Shown one piece after another: positions 7,278-16,442 of a DNA stretch of 64,000 nucleotides (position 1 is the stretch's first letter; each line of letters opens with the position of its first letter). The position numbers were made by a program, and so were the translations under genes. The notes beneath the pieces are model-generated. The model searched no databases and had not been told where the DNA came from. It saw only the letters and a program-made list of their open reading frames with translations. The DNA is from MGBC131033 sp910585655 (GTDB lineage: Bacteria; Bacillota; Clostridia; Lachnospirales; Lachnospiraceae): assembly GCA_949502025.1 (NCBI GenBank), contig CATBCG010000041.1, forward strand, positions 1-64,000, in the 5' to 3' direction.

Positions 7278-8569
7278 TACTCATTCACCTCGTTTTCTAA
7301 AGACAGGTTGGTAGTCAGGACAACCTTGATTCCCATTTGCGCGAGTTCCCGGAAAAAAACGCGCTCTGTTTCATAGCTGCAAAAAGGGCTGGCAAAGCTG
7401 ATAACGTATTGCCCGCCAAAGGAGCAGGCGCACGCCTGCAGCATACCGGCGCTGGTAAAGACGCTGAACAAGCGGATAAGACGTTGCATTTCCTTTGGCA
7501 TAGATACTTTTCCGACATTGGAAAAAGAGGCTGTTATACCACGGGAGGTCAGTTTATTGGCGATCCGTAAGACGATATCTTTTATAGGAAGCGGCACCAG
7601 ACGAAGGGGAATGCTGTGTTCTAAGGCGCATAGTGTGTTCATATGCTCCCGCATCCGTTCCTCGGTCAGGCTTGACTGAAAGCAGCGTTTGACTTCGGCA
7701 AGGACTGCATCCAGGCTGTCCTCTCCCTTGCCAAAATCATAGCTGACATTAATCGTAGCAAAAAAGTTTCGCGCAGATTCCGAAGGGAAATAATTCCTAA
7801 GATTGACCGGTATTGTAATAACGACCGGTTTTTTGCGATCCCGTATCCGCATTCCCTCATGGATGGCGCGGAGAAAGACCGCAGCCATCAATTCCGTCAA
7901 GGTAACGCCCTTGCTTCTTGCATAGGACAGCACTTGCTCCAACGGCATCCGTCCTTCTAAAATAGCGAGGTGCTTTCGGGGCAGGCGTTCTCCGCGAAGC
8001 TGATAGGCGGCAGGAGAATACTTTGGCAGGCGGCGGGTTGGTTTTTCATAATATTTCTGAAAGCTGTCCGTCTGGCGTTGAGACTGGGAAGCGTCGTAAG
8101 GTAGCTCCGGGAAAGGCTTAGGGAACATATCCGGATAGCGCAGGAGCAAATATTCATATACTAATGTACAGAGAAAGTTGAGGGCTCCCGTACCGTCTGT
8201 AAGAGAATGGTAAACTTCTAAGCTGATTCGTTTACGGTAGTAAAGGACGCGGAACAGAAGACTGCGGCGGACAGAGGGATAAATCGGGTAGCAGGGAGGT
8301 AACTTCTCGCTGCGAACCTGTGCCGGCAGGGCGCTGTCCTCTAAATAATACCAAAACCAGCCCCGTTTCATCACGGAGCGGTACATAGGAAAGCGTTCGA
8401 TGGTTTTATCCAGGGCAGTCTGTAAAATCTGCGGGTTGACGGTCTCCTGCAGCTCGCAGACAAAACGGAATACCTTGGAATCGTGTGAGGAGCCGGTAGA
8501 CGGAAAAATCTTTGCCGCGTTGTCAAGCGTCCACCAGGACGGTACGCTTCTGTTCGTTTTATTATTCAT
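7277..8569 (-). CDS. Condensation-domain/alcohol acetyltransferase-like protein
   Basis: About 430 residues with the acyltransferase motif HSLTDGTG, the HxxxDG active site shared by BAHD enzymes, NRPS condensation domains and alcohol acetyltransferases. A second typical element is the SNVGKV segment in the C-terminal half. I place the start at ATG 8569, seven bases after GGAG, not at the upstream in-frame ATG 8602. The gene overlaps the end of the esterase by eight bases. No carrier-protein or adenylation domain is present, so it is a stand-alone acyltransferase, probably acting on a small alcohol, amine or lipid. The donor and acceptor are unknown. Confidence 0.72.
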   Translation of the reverse strand: MNNKTNRSVPSWWTLDNAAKIFPSTGSSHDSKVFRFVCELQETVNPQILQTALDKTIERFPMYRSVMKRGWFWYYLEDSALPAQVRSEKLPPCYPIYPSVRRSLLFRVLYYRKRISLEVYHSLTDGTGALNFLCTLVYEYLLLRYPDMFPKPFPELPYDASQSQRQTDSFQKYYEKPTRRLPKYSPAAYQLRGERLPRKHLAILEGRMPLEQVLSYARSKGVTLTELMAAVFLRAIHEGMRIRDRKKPVVITIPVNLRNYFPSESARNFFATINVSYDFGKGEDSLDAVLAEVKRCFQSSLTEERMREHMNTLCALEHSIPLRLVPLPIKDIVLRIANKLTSRGITASFSNVGKVSMPKEMQRLIRLFSVFTSAGMLQACACSFGGQYVISFASPFCSYETERVFFRELAQMGIKVVLTTNLSLENEVNE

Positions 8570-9494
8570 GACTGTTCTCCAAAAAATGGTTGATAATCTC
8601 ATAGGTTTGCTTTACCAGAGAAAAGCGGAGAGGGAGCGAAAAATAGCCGTGGAGTGCGTCGGGGATTCGGTGCAGTTCTACTTGTCCGCCTGCCTCTCTC
8701 AGTTTTTGCCCGTAAGCCTCGCCTTCATCCCGCAGTGGGCAGTATTGCGCGGTGATAAGCAACGTGTTTGGCTGATTGGCAAAGCTGGAAGCGTTTAAAG
8801 GAGCGAAATAAGGGTTTTGCAGATCCTTGTCGGACGCGCGGTAAAGGGAAAGATAGTCCCTGACGCGCCGGGAAGTCAGCAAGTATCCGGTTCCGTTTTC
8901 CTGTACGGAGGGATAAGGAGAGGTTTCCGAATGGTCGTTACCCAGAGCTGGATAAATCAATATCTGTCGCTTAGGGGTAAAATCTCCCTGATCTCTTGCC
9001 ATCAGGGAAACCGCTGCCGCCAGATTGCCGCCGGCGCTATCGCCGATCAGAACAATCTGTTCCGGCTGTATGCCAAGCAGCCCGGCATGTTGGAATAGTT
9101 CACAGGCAGCGGCGTAGCAGTCCCTTGGGGCGGCAGGAAAACGGTGTTCCGGCGCAAGGCGGTAGTCTACGGAAGCCACGATGCAGCCCGTTGCCGCCGC
9201 CATATCCGAGCAAACTCCATCGTAGCTGTCAACCGTACCCGTTACCCAGCCGCCTCCGTGAAAGAACAGCAGCAGAGAGGCGTTCGGCTTACCCTCAGGT
9301 GTAAAAAGGCGTACAGGGACATTATGCCCGTCGCAGGAAACGGGATGTTCCCAAAGGCGGTAAAGAGAAGCATTTTTCCGCCGTCTGGAGACAAGCTTTT
9401 GAAATTCCCGCTCCATAAGGTAAGTTTTTTTAAGGTCGAGTTCCGGATAAGACAGGATGCTTAAAGCAGCCCGCATTGCTTTATTGATTGCCAT
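8562..9494 (-). CDS. Alpha/beta hydrolase, HSL-type esterase
   Basis: 310 residues. The hormone-sensitive-lipase signature HGGGW lies at 79-83 (oxyanion hole) and the nucleophile elbow GDSAGG at 151-156 (Ser153). The usual triad is completed by an Asp near 250 and the His of DALHGYF near the C-terminus. There is no signal peptide, so it is cytoplasmic. The start follows AAAGGAG at normal spacing. It is the first gene of the minus-strand trio with the acyltransferase and DUF6320, and may remove what the acyltransferase adds or activate an acyl substrate. Confidence 0.85.
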   Translation of the reverse strand: MAINKAMRAALSILSYPELDLKKTYLMEREFQKLVSRRRKNASLYRLWEHPVSCDGHNVPVRLFTPEGKPNASLLLFFHGGGWVTGTVDSYDGVCSDMAAATGCIVASVDYRLAPEHRFPAAPRDCYAAACELFQHAGLLGIQPEQIVLIGDSAGGNLAAAVSLMARDQGDFTPKRQILIYPALGNDHSETSPYPSVQENGTGYLLTSRRVRDYLSLYRASDKDLQNPYFAPLNASSFANQPNTLLITAQYCPLRDEGEAYGQKLREAGGQVELHRIPDALHGYFSLPLRFSLVKQTYEIINHFLENSHE

Positions 9495-9520
9495 AGTTTG
9501 CTCCTTTTAGATAAGTCTGA

Positions 9521-10768
9521 TTATTTCCGCACCCATTTACCAAAGATGGTTTTCTTAAAGTGGCGCAGCGCCTCCTGTGCAGGGGCGTAATCCTTTGCTT
9601 TCTGGAAATATTCTACCCCTTTTTTGATATCCTGGGAAACGCCCAGACCTTCGGTATAGAGGACGCCCAGACCATAGTTTTTCAAATCGGAGGTATAGTC
9701 TGCCTCCTGGAAGCGTTCGAGAGCCAGAGCCGGATCCTTCTGACAGCCCCAACCAAAGAGGTAGCAGTTGCCTAACATATCGTTGCCCCAGGTGTTGTCG
9801 CCGTTGGTTCTGGCGCGTTCAAAGAGCTGAACCGCTCTTGCATAATCCTGGAAAACTCCGTCTTCACCCAGAAACAGCAATCGTCCTGCGCGGTTGGCGC
9901 AGCCGATTTGACGCGAATCCTGAAGACCCAGCTCATAGTATTCCATAGCTTTGCGGCAATCCTTGGAAACTACCTTGCCCTGTTCGTAGGCGTAGCCTAT
10001 ATAGTAGCAGCTAGAAAGCTGACCTTGTTTTATAGCTGCAGAATATAGATCGAAGACTTCCTGGTTCCAACCGTTTTGTTCTTTAAGAAGGTTGGCATAG
10101 CGTTCCTGCCAGTCGGGATATCCTTTTTCTGCGCCTAAGCGTGCCACCGCCTCTGCCTTGGCTTTGTCAGGAGTAAAGGTGCCGTCGTCTCCGTCGTTAT
10201 ACAGAGTGTATAGATTCAGACCGGCAAAGCCCATCCCGCCCTGAAATGCCTTTTCAAACCAGGGAATACATTTTAGCTCCGTCTCTCGAAGCCACTGACC
10301 GAAGGCAGCCTGATTAGGGAAATCGTCTGGGCTTTTATTCTCGATCCGAGGGATGTCCAGCCAGAAATAAGTATTGGCGATCATGTTCATACAAAACAAA
10401 CACCCTGCCTGAGCTTTTTCATAAACGACATCCCATGCTTGTTGTAACGTATCAAAAGGCATGGCTTCCTCCATCTCCGGAGTGAGCATTCCGCAGCGCA
10501 TGGCTCCTAACACGCCTATAGCGCTGCCTTGAACGATGCTCTGTTGGAGCCATTTTTCAGCCAGGTCGTCATCCTCCTGAAAGGAATGATAGAACCAGAC
10601 ATATTGAGATCCGGAAGCACACCGGGACAGAATATAGGCGGCGTCCCCGTCTCCATCCTGGGCTGCTTTGGTCAGGGGCTGAATACAGGCGGCTGCCTTG
10701 TTCCGGTCATAGGCGTAGTAAATGGCTTCTATAGCTCTGTCTACTGTGTCACTGAAATACTTTCCCAT
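9521..10768 (-). CDS. Sel1-repeat (TPR-like) protein
   Basis: 415 residues built of alpha-hairpin Sel1-like repeats. Recurrent A-x-Y-x-L-G-x-x-Y-x-x-G patterns are clear in the C-terminal half, for example SCYYIGYAYEQGKVV, MLGNCYLFGWGCQKD and NYGLGVLYTEGLGV. There is no signal peptide or membrane helix. Such proteins usually act as protein-interaction scaffolds. It lies 26 bases upstream of the esterase gene in the same direction and could share its transcript. The ribosome site AAAAGGAG sits ahead of the ATG. The partner and function are unknown. Confidence 0.78.
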   Translation of the reverse strand: MGKYFSDTVDRAIEAIYYAYDRNKAAACIQPLTKAAQDGDGDAAYILSRCASGSQYVWFYHSFQEDDDLAEKWLQQSIVQGSAIGVLGAMRCGMLTPEMEEAMPFDTLQQAWDVVYEKAQAGCLFCMNMIANTYFWLDIPRIENKSPDDFPNQAAFGQWLRETELKCIPWFEKAFQGGMGFAGLNLYTLYNDGDDGTFTPDKAKAEAVARLGAEKGYPDWQERYANLLKEQNGWNQEVFDLYSAAIKQGQLSSCYYIGYAYEQGKVVSKDCRKAMEYYELGLQDSRQIGCANRAGRLLFLGEDGVFQDYARAVQLFERARTNGDNTWGNDMLGNCYLFGWGCQKDPALALERFQEADYTSDLKNYGLGVLYTEGLGVSQDIKKGVEYFQKAKDYAPAQEALRHFKKTIFGKWVRK

Positions 10769-11076
10769 ATTAGTTTGCTCCTTTTCATGAACTTTGTTTT
10801 TGGATTTTCTTTATTATAGCACATTCGAGCTTCCTTTCCACTACCTTTTTCACGAAAATGCTTCCCGTATATCAGCCTATAAAGGTTGGATAATTTTTTG
10901 ACAGGAACAAAAAAAATCAATGTTTCTTTGCACTATAATAGAAAACTTTCTAAAATGCAAAAATTTATTATAAAATCAGCCGCAAAAAGGAAGAGTCCTT
11001 TTTTCCTTCCTGTTACAATAAGGCTATAAAAATCTAGGGTGACAAAGGAAAATAAAAAACAAGAGGAGGATTATTT
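10769..11076. other. AT-rich divergent intergenic region
   Basis: It separates the minus-strand Sel1 gene from the plus-strand binding-protein gene and must hold both promoters. A TATAAT lies at 10934-10939 and a TTGACA at 10898-10903, but they are 30 bases apart and so do not form one promoter. Several other A/T hexamers prevent a unique call. Confidence 0.5.
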
Positions 11077-12804
11077 ATGAAAACAAAAAAGAGATTAGCC
11101 TTATTGCTGATGGTAGTTCTGGCAGTTTCCTTATTTGCAGGATGTGGGAGCAAGGAACCTGAGAAAAAGGAAACTCAAAATGTAGAAGGCGATACCTCAA
11201 AAGAGGATGCCGACAAAAATGATGGCGATAACAACGATGACAACAACAAAGTCGAAGGAGATACGACAGAGGAAAATAAAGAAACCGAAGGGAATTCCGG
11301 CAAGGAAGGAGACACAGATACAGACACAAGCGGAATCCAGTTCCCGTTGGCAGAGAAGAAAGAACTGTCGGTGTGGCTGATTTGGAGCAACAGTTATGTA
11401 GAGGAGCCAAACGACCTGATATCCGTACAGAAGGTAGAGGAAAATACGAACGTCCATGTCAACTGGTCTGTTGTCAGCAGCAATGAATCTTCGGAAAAAT
11501 TTGGACTGATGCTGGCGTCCGGGGATTATCCGGAGCTGGTCTATGGAGCCGGTTTATATCCGAATGGAATGGTGAAGGGTGTAGAGGACGGCGTATTTTT
11601 AGACCTTACGGAATTTATTCCAATGTATATGCCAAATTATGAGGCACTCCGCAGAAGCGACGAAACCGTTTATAAAGATACTGTGACAGATGAAGAGCGC
11701 TCAGTTGCTATTTATGGATTGGCATGTAATGATGAAGGTATTAAAGCAGAGCAGGTGTTCGCAGGCTTTTTGGTCAGACAGGATTGGCTGGACGCTCTGA
11801 AGCTGTCTCTGCCGGAGACGATGGACGACTGGCATGATATGTTGGTTGCTTTTAAAGAAAATTATCAGTGTGAAGCCCCTTATCTGATGTTCCGGGATGG
11901 GATGGATTTTGTCACAGCGTATGGCGTACAGGCAGAATTTTATCAGGAAAACGCAACCGTCAAATATGGACCGTTAGAAGAGGGCTACCGCCAGTATTTG
12001 GAGACGATGAGCCAGTGGTATAAGGAAGGCTTGATTGATCCGAATTTTATGTCCAGCAGCCAGTTTTGGCCAAGCTGCGCAGACGCGGCAACCGGTCGAG
12101 GCGGCGCAGGGACAGGTACTTGGGGAGAAGCTGCCGACAGTATGCTCAAACGGGGGCTTACACAAGAGGAATCTTTCTGGATGACCGGCGTAGCCAGCCC
12201 GGTTTTACACAAAGGAGACAAGCCACAGATTGACACCGATGCAGACAGCCGGATTGCCAAAAACCCGGTAGCCGTTACAAAAAACTGCAAGGATGTTGAA
12301 TTAGCTCTTTCCTGGCTGGATTACTGGTATACCGAAGAATGTATGGTATATGCAACTTACGGAATAGAGGGAGAAACCTATACAAAAGATGAAAACGGAA
12401 CGGTTGTAATGACAGATTTGATTATGAACAACCCGGATGGTTATACACCGATGGACGCTTTGGGAAGATATACGTTGGGAGTGGCAGATTTAGGTCTTTA
12501 CAACTGGAATGCTATGGACATTATGAATGATAAGGACGCTTTAGCAGCCAAAGGAGTCTGGGATGCTATGGGCAAGGGTTTGATCCTTCCGTCTACCGTA
12601 ACAATGACGCCAGATGAATCTTACGAATATGCCACCAAATATACGGCAGTCCAGACCATGGTACAGGAAATGAGTATCAAATACATCACCGGGCAGGAAT
12701 CCTTTGATGGCTACGAAGTCTTCCAAAATGACCTGAAAAAATATGGAATAGAAGATTGCCTCGCCATCTGGCAGGCTGCCCTCGACCGCTATAATAATAG
12801 ATAA
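11077..12804 (+). CDS. Extracellular solute-binding lipoprotein, carbohydrate ABC type
   Basis: 575 residues. A lipoprotein signal peptide ends in the lipobox LFAGC (Cys23). A strongly acidic Asp/Glu/Asn/Thr linker runs to about residue 85, followed by a large bacterial solute-binding domain of the family-1/YtcQ type found with oligosaccharide uptake systems. Binding proteins of this kind normally precede two permease genes of the LplB/YtcP type, but none follows here. The next gene is an intracellular GH5 enzyme. It may share permeases encoded elsewhere. The ribosome site AGAGGAGG is strong. Confidence 0.85.
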   Translation: MKTKKRLALLLMVVLAVSLFAGCGSKEPEKKETQNVEGDTSKEDADKNDGDNNDDNNKVEGDTTEENKETEGNSGKEGDTDTDTSGIQFPLAEKKELSVWLIWSNSYVEEPNDLISVQKVEENTNVHVNWSVVSSNESSEKFGLMLASGDYPELVYGAGLYPNGMVKGVEDGVFLDLTEFIPMYMPNYEALRRSDETVYKDTVTDEERSVAIYGLACNDEGIKAEQVFAGFLVRQDWLDALKLSLPETMDDWHDMLVAFKENYQCEAPYLMFRDGMDFVTAYGVQAEFYQENATVKYGPLEEGYRQYLETMSQWYKEGLIDPNFMSSSQFWPSCADAATGRGGAGTGTWGEAADSMLKRGLTQEESFWMTGVASPVLHKGDKPQIDTDADSRIAKNPVAVTKNCKDVELALSWLDYWYTEECMVYATYGIEGETYTKDENGTVVMTDLIMNNPDGYTPMDALGRYTLGVADLGLYNWNAMDIMNDKDALAAKGVWDAMGKGLILPSTVTMTPDESYEYATKYTAVQTMVQEMSIKYITGQESFDGYEVFQNDLKKYGIEDCLAIWQAALDRYNNR

Positions 12805-12810
12805 AAACAA

Positions 12811-13040
12811 CCTCGAAACGGAAATGCACTTAAAGGGGCAAAGCCGGGCATAGCCCGGCTCGAAGAGAAGAGGCGGAACTAAGCCCATCAAAGATGGGCT
12901 CAAAAACAGCCTCGAAACGGAAATGCCCCGGGAGGAAATGCTGACGCGCCCGAAGGGCGTGATCTTATTGCGGCAGGATTTCCTCCCCCTTAAAGGGGCA
13001 AAGCCGGGCATAGCCCGGCTCGAAGAGAAGAGGCGGAACT
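12811..13040. repeat. Hairpin-rich repeat block (two 52-bp copies plus spacer stems)
   Basis: Two identical 52-bp copies lie at 12829-12880 and 12989-13040, each containing the perfect stem AGCCGGGC/GCCCGGCT. A 17-base element CCTCGAAACGGAAATGC occurs at 12811-12827 and again at 12910-12926. Between them are AGCCCATC/GATGGGCT (12882-12900) and a long stem with GGGAGGAAAT and ATTTCCTCCC arms (about 12930-12988). The order is A-B-stem-A-stem-B. It is non-coding and sits between the binding protein and GH5 genes. Confidence 0.85.
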
Positions 13041-13062
13041 TAATATAGAAAGGATGAATGAG

Positions 13063-14799
13063 ATGAGTAAATTTGACAGAGAGCGTGTAAATGGTTTCCT
13101 TCATGCGGACGGAACCAAGATTGTCAACGGAAACGGTGAAGAAATTATTTTAACGGGGTATGGCTGCGGCAACTGGACGAACCCGGAGGGGTTTATGGTT
13201 GGTGCGCCTACGGATATTGAATTGAAGGGGGACATTTTCTCTCTACGTTATCTGGAGCCGCGCAGGCTCGACCGCCGGAGGAGCTTTGACCGTACGATTC
13301 GCGAGCTGTGCGGAAGTGCTTATGCAGATAAGTTTTGGCAAAGCTGGCACCGAAATCATCTGGCGGAAGCGGATATTAAAGCAATGGCAGATCTGGGATT
13401 GAATTCTGTCCGTTTGCCGTTAAATGCAATGGCTTTTTTAGAGGAAGAGCCGGGTTTAAACTGGATTGAAGATGGATTTGAGATGTTGGATGATGTTATT
13501 GATTGGTGCGAAAAATACCGGATTTATGCTATCCTTGATTTACATGCTGCGCCGGGCGGGCAATCCGGGACTGCCTGTGACGGTGGATTAAGTAACAGTC
13601 CGCATCTGTTTATGGATGAAGAAAACTGGGATCGGGCATTGGCGTTATGGGAAAAGCTGGCAGAGCGTTATGCGGATCGCTGGATTGTCGGTGGCTATGA
13701 TTTGCTGAACGAGCCGGTCAGCTTGCCAAATCATCAGGCTTATGTAGCAAAACTTGCCGAATTTTATGATGCGGCAATTAAAGTAATCCGCAAGCATGAC
13801 AAAAACCATTTGTTTACGTTAGAGGGACCAAAGTTTTCCCGTTCCAATGAGATTTTTGATCATGATTACGATCCGGAGTGCCATAATTGGTGTATTCACA
13901 TCCATATTTATGGGGCTTCCCCGGAGAAACAGGAAATCGCCTGGTATATTTTAAAAGGAATTGACCTCAACGTGCCTGTATGGATTGGCGAGGGCGGCAG
14001 TTATCCGGAGGCAAATGCTGTGTTCTTTAAAATTGCAGCGGATTATGGAATCGGCTACAATCTCTGGTGCTGGAAAACAGCAATGGAGCGACCGGGACAG
14101 ACACGGGCGGTCGGCTATTATCTGCCAAAGGACTGGGAACTGGTACGCTCCTATGCTTCCGGCGGTCCGAAACCAGGCTATGAAAAGAGCCAGGCGATTT
14201 TTGACGAGCTGTTAGAAAATATCAAATATGAAAACTGTGTCCATAATAAGGACGACATTCGTGTGACGCGTTGTAGCCCGGAGTTAAAGCTTCCGGCAGT
14301 CGGCTATGATAATTCTCTGGGAGACGGCAGATCCGGAGATGGCGTTACGTATTGCGGAACCTGGGAGCATGGAAATGTATTGGGCTACCGTCTTTCTGAC
14401 CGTACAAAACTGGTGATTGCACCTGGCTGTGAGGAACCGCGTCCAGGCTTTGATATGTATCCGGATCCAAATACGCCAAAGCCGCTGGATCCGCTAAAGG
14501 TGCTGGCAATAGAATTGGCAGAAGGCGAATTTGCCGTCTATACCGTCCGAGAGTTGACACAGACCTGCAGCCTTTCCCTGGAAGGAGCAGCAAAGAAAGG
14601 GGAAAGCATGGTAAAGATAGAGGTTTTGGACGAAAAGGCTTCCGGGGTTTTAGAGGAATGCGCTTGTGCCTTTACAGAGGAAGAATTGGCTTGGAAAAAG
14701 ACAGAAGTAAAGCTTCCGGCGTCAGAGGAAGGCAAGGTAAAGATAACTGCACAAAAAGGAACAACTGTATTAAAAACACTACATTTCTTTTATGAATAA
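13063..14799 (+). CDS. Glycoside hydrolase family 5 (cellulase-type), cytoplasmic
   Basis: About 578 residues. The N-terminal GH5 barrel carries the acid/base in LLNEPV (Glu217) and the nucleophile in WIGEGG (Glu310), with RLPLNAM and DLHAAPGGQ as typical strand-end motifs. A C-terminal region of about 140 residues looks beta-rich. There is no signal peptide, so it acts on imported oligosaccharides, presumably beta-glucans or related glycosides. ATG 13063 is chosen because AAAGGA (13048-13053) abuts the ATG at 13054 but sits nine bases before 13063. Its partner is probably the binding protein upstream. Confidence 0.85.
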   Translation: MSKFDRERVNGFLHADGTKIVNGNGEEIILTGYGCGNWTNPEGFMVGAPTDIELKGDIFSLRYLEPRRLDRRRSFDRTIRELCGSAYADKFWQSWHRNHLAEADIKAMADLGLNSVRLPLNAMAFLEEEPGLNWIEDGFEMLDDVIDWCEKYRIYAILDLHAAPGGQSGTACDGGLSNSPHLFMDEENWDRALALWEKLAERYADRWIVGGYDLLNEPVSLPNHQAYVAKLAEFYDAAIKVIRKHDKNHLFTLEGPKFSRSNEIFDHDYDPECHNWCIHIHIYGASPEKQEIAWYILKGIDLNVPVWIGEGGSYPEANAVFFKIAADYGIGYNLWCWKTAMERPGQTRAVGYYLPKDWELVRSYASGGPKPGYEKSQAIFDELLENIKYENCVHNKDDIRVTRCSPELKLPAVGYDNSLGDGRSGDGVTYCGTWEHGNVLGYRLSDRTKLVIAPGCEEPRPGFDMYPDPNTPKPLDPLKVLAIELAEGEFAVYTVRELTQTCSLSLEGAAKKGESMVKIEVLDEKASGVLEECACAFTEEELAWKKTEVKLPASEEGKVKITAQKGTTVLKTLHFFYE

Positions 14800-14806
14800 A
14801 AAGCAG

Positions 14807-14843
14807 ACGAAAAGGAAGGGGGTTAAGCTCCCTTCCTTTTCGT
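14807..14843 (+). terminator. Strong hairpin terminator after GH5
   Basis: ACGAAAAGGAAGGG pairs with CCCTTCCTTTTCGT around a short loop, giving the A-tract/T-tract form of a bidirectional terminator. Its right edge touches the -35 box of the next gene. Confidence 0.85.
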
Positions 14844-14871
14844 TGAAATCTGTATCTAACTATGATATGAT
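14843..14871 (+). promoter_or_regulatory. Sigma-A promoter of cca
   Basis: TTGAAA (14843-14848), a 17-base spacer and TATGAT (14866-14871), about 35 bases ahead of the cca start. Confidence 0.7.
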
Positions 14872-14906
14872 AAGGAGAACAGGTACAAATCCGGGAGGTG
14901 GTATAG

Positions 14907-16307
14907 ATGCAGATTACAATTCCAAAAAATGCAGAGGTAGTTTTGCGCTGCCTGGAAGAACAGGGCTTTGAAGCCTATGTGGTAGGCGGTTGCGTCCGGG
15001 ATGCTATTTTGGGCAGGACGCCGGGAGACTGGGATATTACGACGTCGGCAAAGCCGGAGGAGATAAAAGGAAGTTTTCGTACGACGATAGATACCGGAAT
15101 TCAGCACGGGACAGTGACTGTTTTGATTGGTGGGGAGCCGTTTGAGGTAACAACCTATCGCCTGGACGGCGAATATGAGGATGGCAGGCATCCGAAAGAG
15201 GTCGCATTTACCGCCTCTCTGGCGGAGGATTTGCGCCGACGGGATTTTACGATCAATGCAATGGCGTATCATCCGGAGCGTGGGTTGGTGGATTTATACG
15301 ACGGGCTTACGGATTTGAAGGAAAAGCGAATCCGCTGTGTAGGCTGCGCCGAAGAGCGGTTTGGGGAAGATGCTTTGCGGATTTTACGCGCGTTGCGTTT
15401 TGCTTCCCAGCTTGATTTTGAGATTGAAGAACATACCCGCCAGGCGATCCGAAAGCTGGCAAAGACATTGGAAAAAATCAGCGCAGAACGGATTCAAAAA
15501 GAACTGACGTTGCTGCTGTTGGGGAAAAGTTGTACAAGGATTCGTGAAGCTTGGGAAGATGGAGTGACGGCGGTGGTATTGCCGGAACTAAATGCGATGA
15601 TGAAAACACCGCAGAACAATCCGCACCATTGTTTTTCAGTAGGAGAGCATTGCATTCATGCGATGGAGAAGGTACGTCTGCCGGAATATCCGCATTCCGG
15701 GGAACTTGTTCCAAAGCGGCAAAAGCAGGATGCCATTGTTTTAAAGTGGGCGATGCTGCTGCATGACGTAGGTAAAACCCGTACGCGGGTAAGTGATGAA
15801 CATGGGGTGGATCATTTTTACGGGCATGCCGAGGTTGGCGCCGAAATGGCGTGGGAACTATTACATCGGTTAAGATTCGACAACTATACTTGTGAAATGG
15901 TGACAAAACTGATCCGTTTTCATGATGATGCGTTCCGACTGACAGAACATGGGATGCGCCGTATGATGCACCGGGTAGGGGAAGATCTGGTGCCGTTGCT
16001 GTTTCAGGTAAACGAAGCGGACATTGCTGCACAGAATCCGGAGCTGTCAGAGGGAAAATACCAGACTTTAAAGTCTGCCAGAGAACTTTATCAAAGAGTA
16101 TTGGAAGCGGGGGATGCGCTGACCATCAAGGACTTGGCAGTGAAAGGCTATGATTTGATGGAGCTTGGAATCCCGCAGGGCAAGCAGCTTGGTCATATTC
16201 TGACAGCGCTGTTAGAGCAGGTATTAGAGGAGCCAAGCCGGAATGAACGGGAGTGGCTGCTTTCTTACGCAAGGGAAGCGTGGAAGACCGGAGAAGGTGA
16301 GGAATAA
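14907..16307 (+). CDS. cca: CCA tRNA nucleotidyltransferase
   Basis: 466 residues. The class II nucleotidyltransferase head has GGCVRDAILGR followed by DWDITTSA (metal-binding DxD), then RRDFTINAMAY and the RxxRRD-type arm EDALRILRALRFASQ. The C-terminal part contains an HD domain (LLHDVGKTR and the later FYGHAEVG). It adds or repairs the CCA end of tRNAs. The HD domain is usual in Clostridial forms. The ribosome site GGGAGGTGG precedes the ATG. It is probably the first gene of a short unit. Confidence 0.93.
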   Translation: MQITIPKNAEVVLRCLEEQGFEAYVVGGCVRDAILGRTPGDWDITTSAKPEEIKGSFRTTIDTGIQHGTVTVLIGGEPFEVTTYRLDGEYEDGRHPKEVAFTASLAEDLRRRDFTINAMAYHPERGLVDLYDGLTDLKEKRIRCVGCAEERFGEDALRILRALRFASQLDFEIEEHTRQAIRKLAKTLEKISAERIQKELTLLLLGKSCTRIREAWEDGVTAVVLPELNAMMKTPQNNPHHCFSVGEHCIHAMEKVRLPEYPHSGELVPKRQKQDAIVLKWAMLLHDVGKTRTRVSDEHGVDHFYGHAEVGAEMAWELLHRLRFDNYTCEMVTKLIRFHDDAFRLTEHGMRRMMHRVGEDLVPLLFQVNEADIAAQNPELSEGKYQTLKSARELYQRVLEAGDALTIKDLAVKGYDLMELGIPQGKQLGHILTALLEQVLEEPSRNEREWLLSYAREAWKTGEGEE

Positions 16308-16356
16308 AAAGGCTGGAAAAGAATAAAAATCCCGCAGAATTTTGTCATGTTGTTTG

Positions 16357-16402
16357 GGCAGGCTACATAAGATGTAAAGCAGTATCGCTTATGCAGCCTG
16401 CC
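16357..16402 (+). terminator. Long hairpin between cca and the CotS-type gene
   Basis: GGCAGGCTACATAAG pairs with CTTATGCAGCCTGCC over 15 bp with one mismatch. Only a short TTT follows, so termination may be partial. Confidence 0.6.
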
Positions 16403-16442
16403 TTTGCTGTAGGAATGTAACAAGACTGTGGGAGGGATTGCG

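Noticed and set aside
10898..10939. TTGACA and TATAAT upstream of the solute-binding protein as one promoter
   Set aside because: The boxes are 30 bases apart, far outside the 16-19 range.
12541..13104. 187-codon open frame on the minus strand across the repeat block
   Set aside because: It overlaps the ends of two well-supported genes, and its odd repeats come from the 52-bp nucleotide repeats; no ribosome site or family resemblance.
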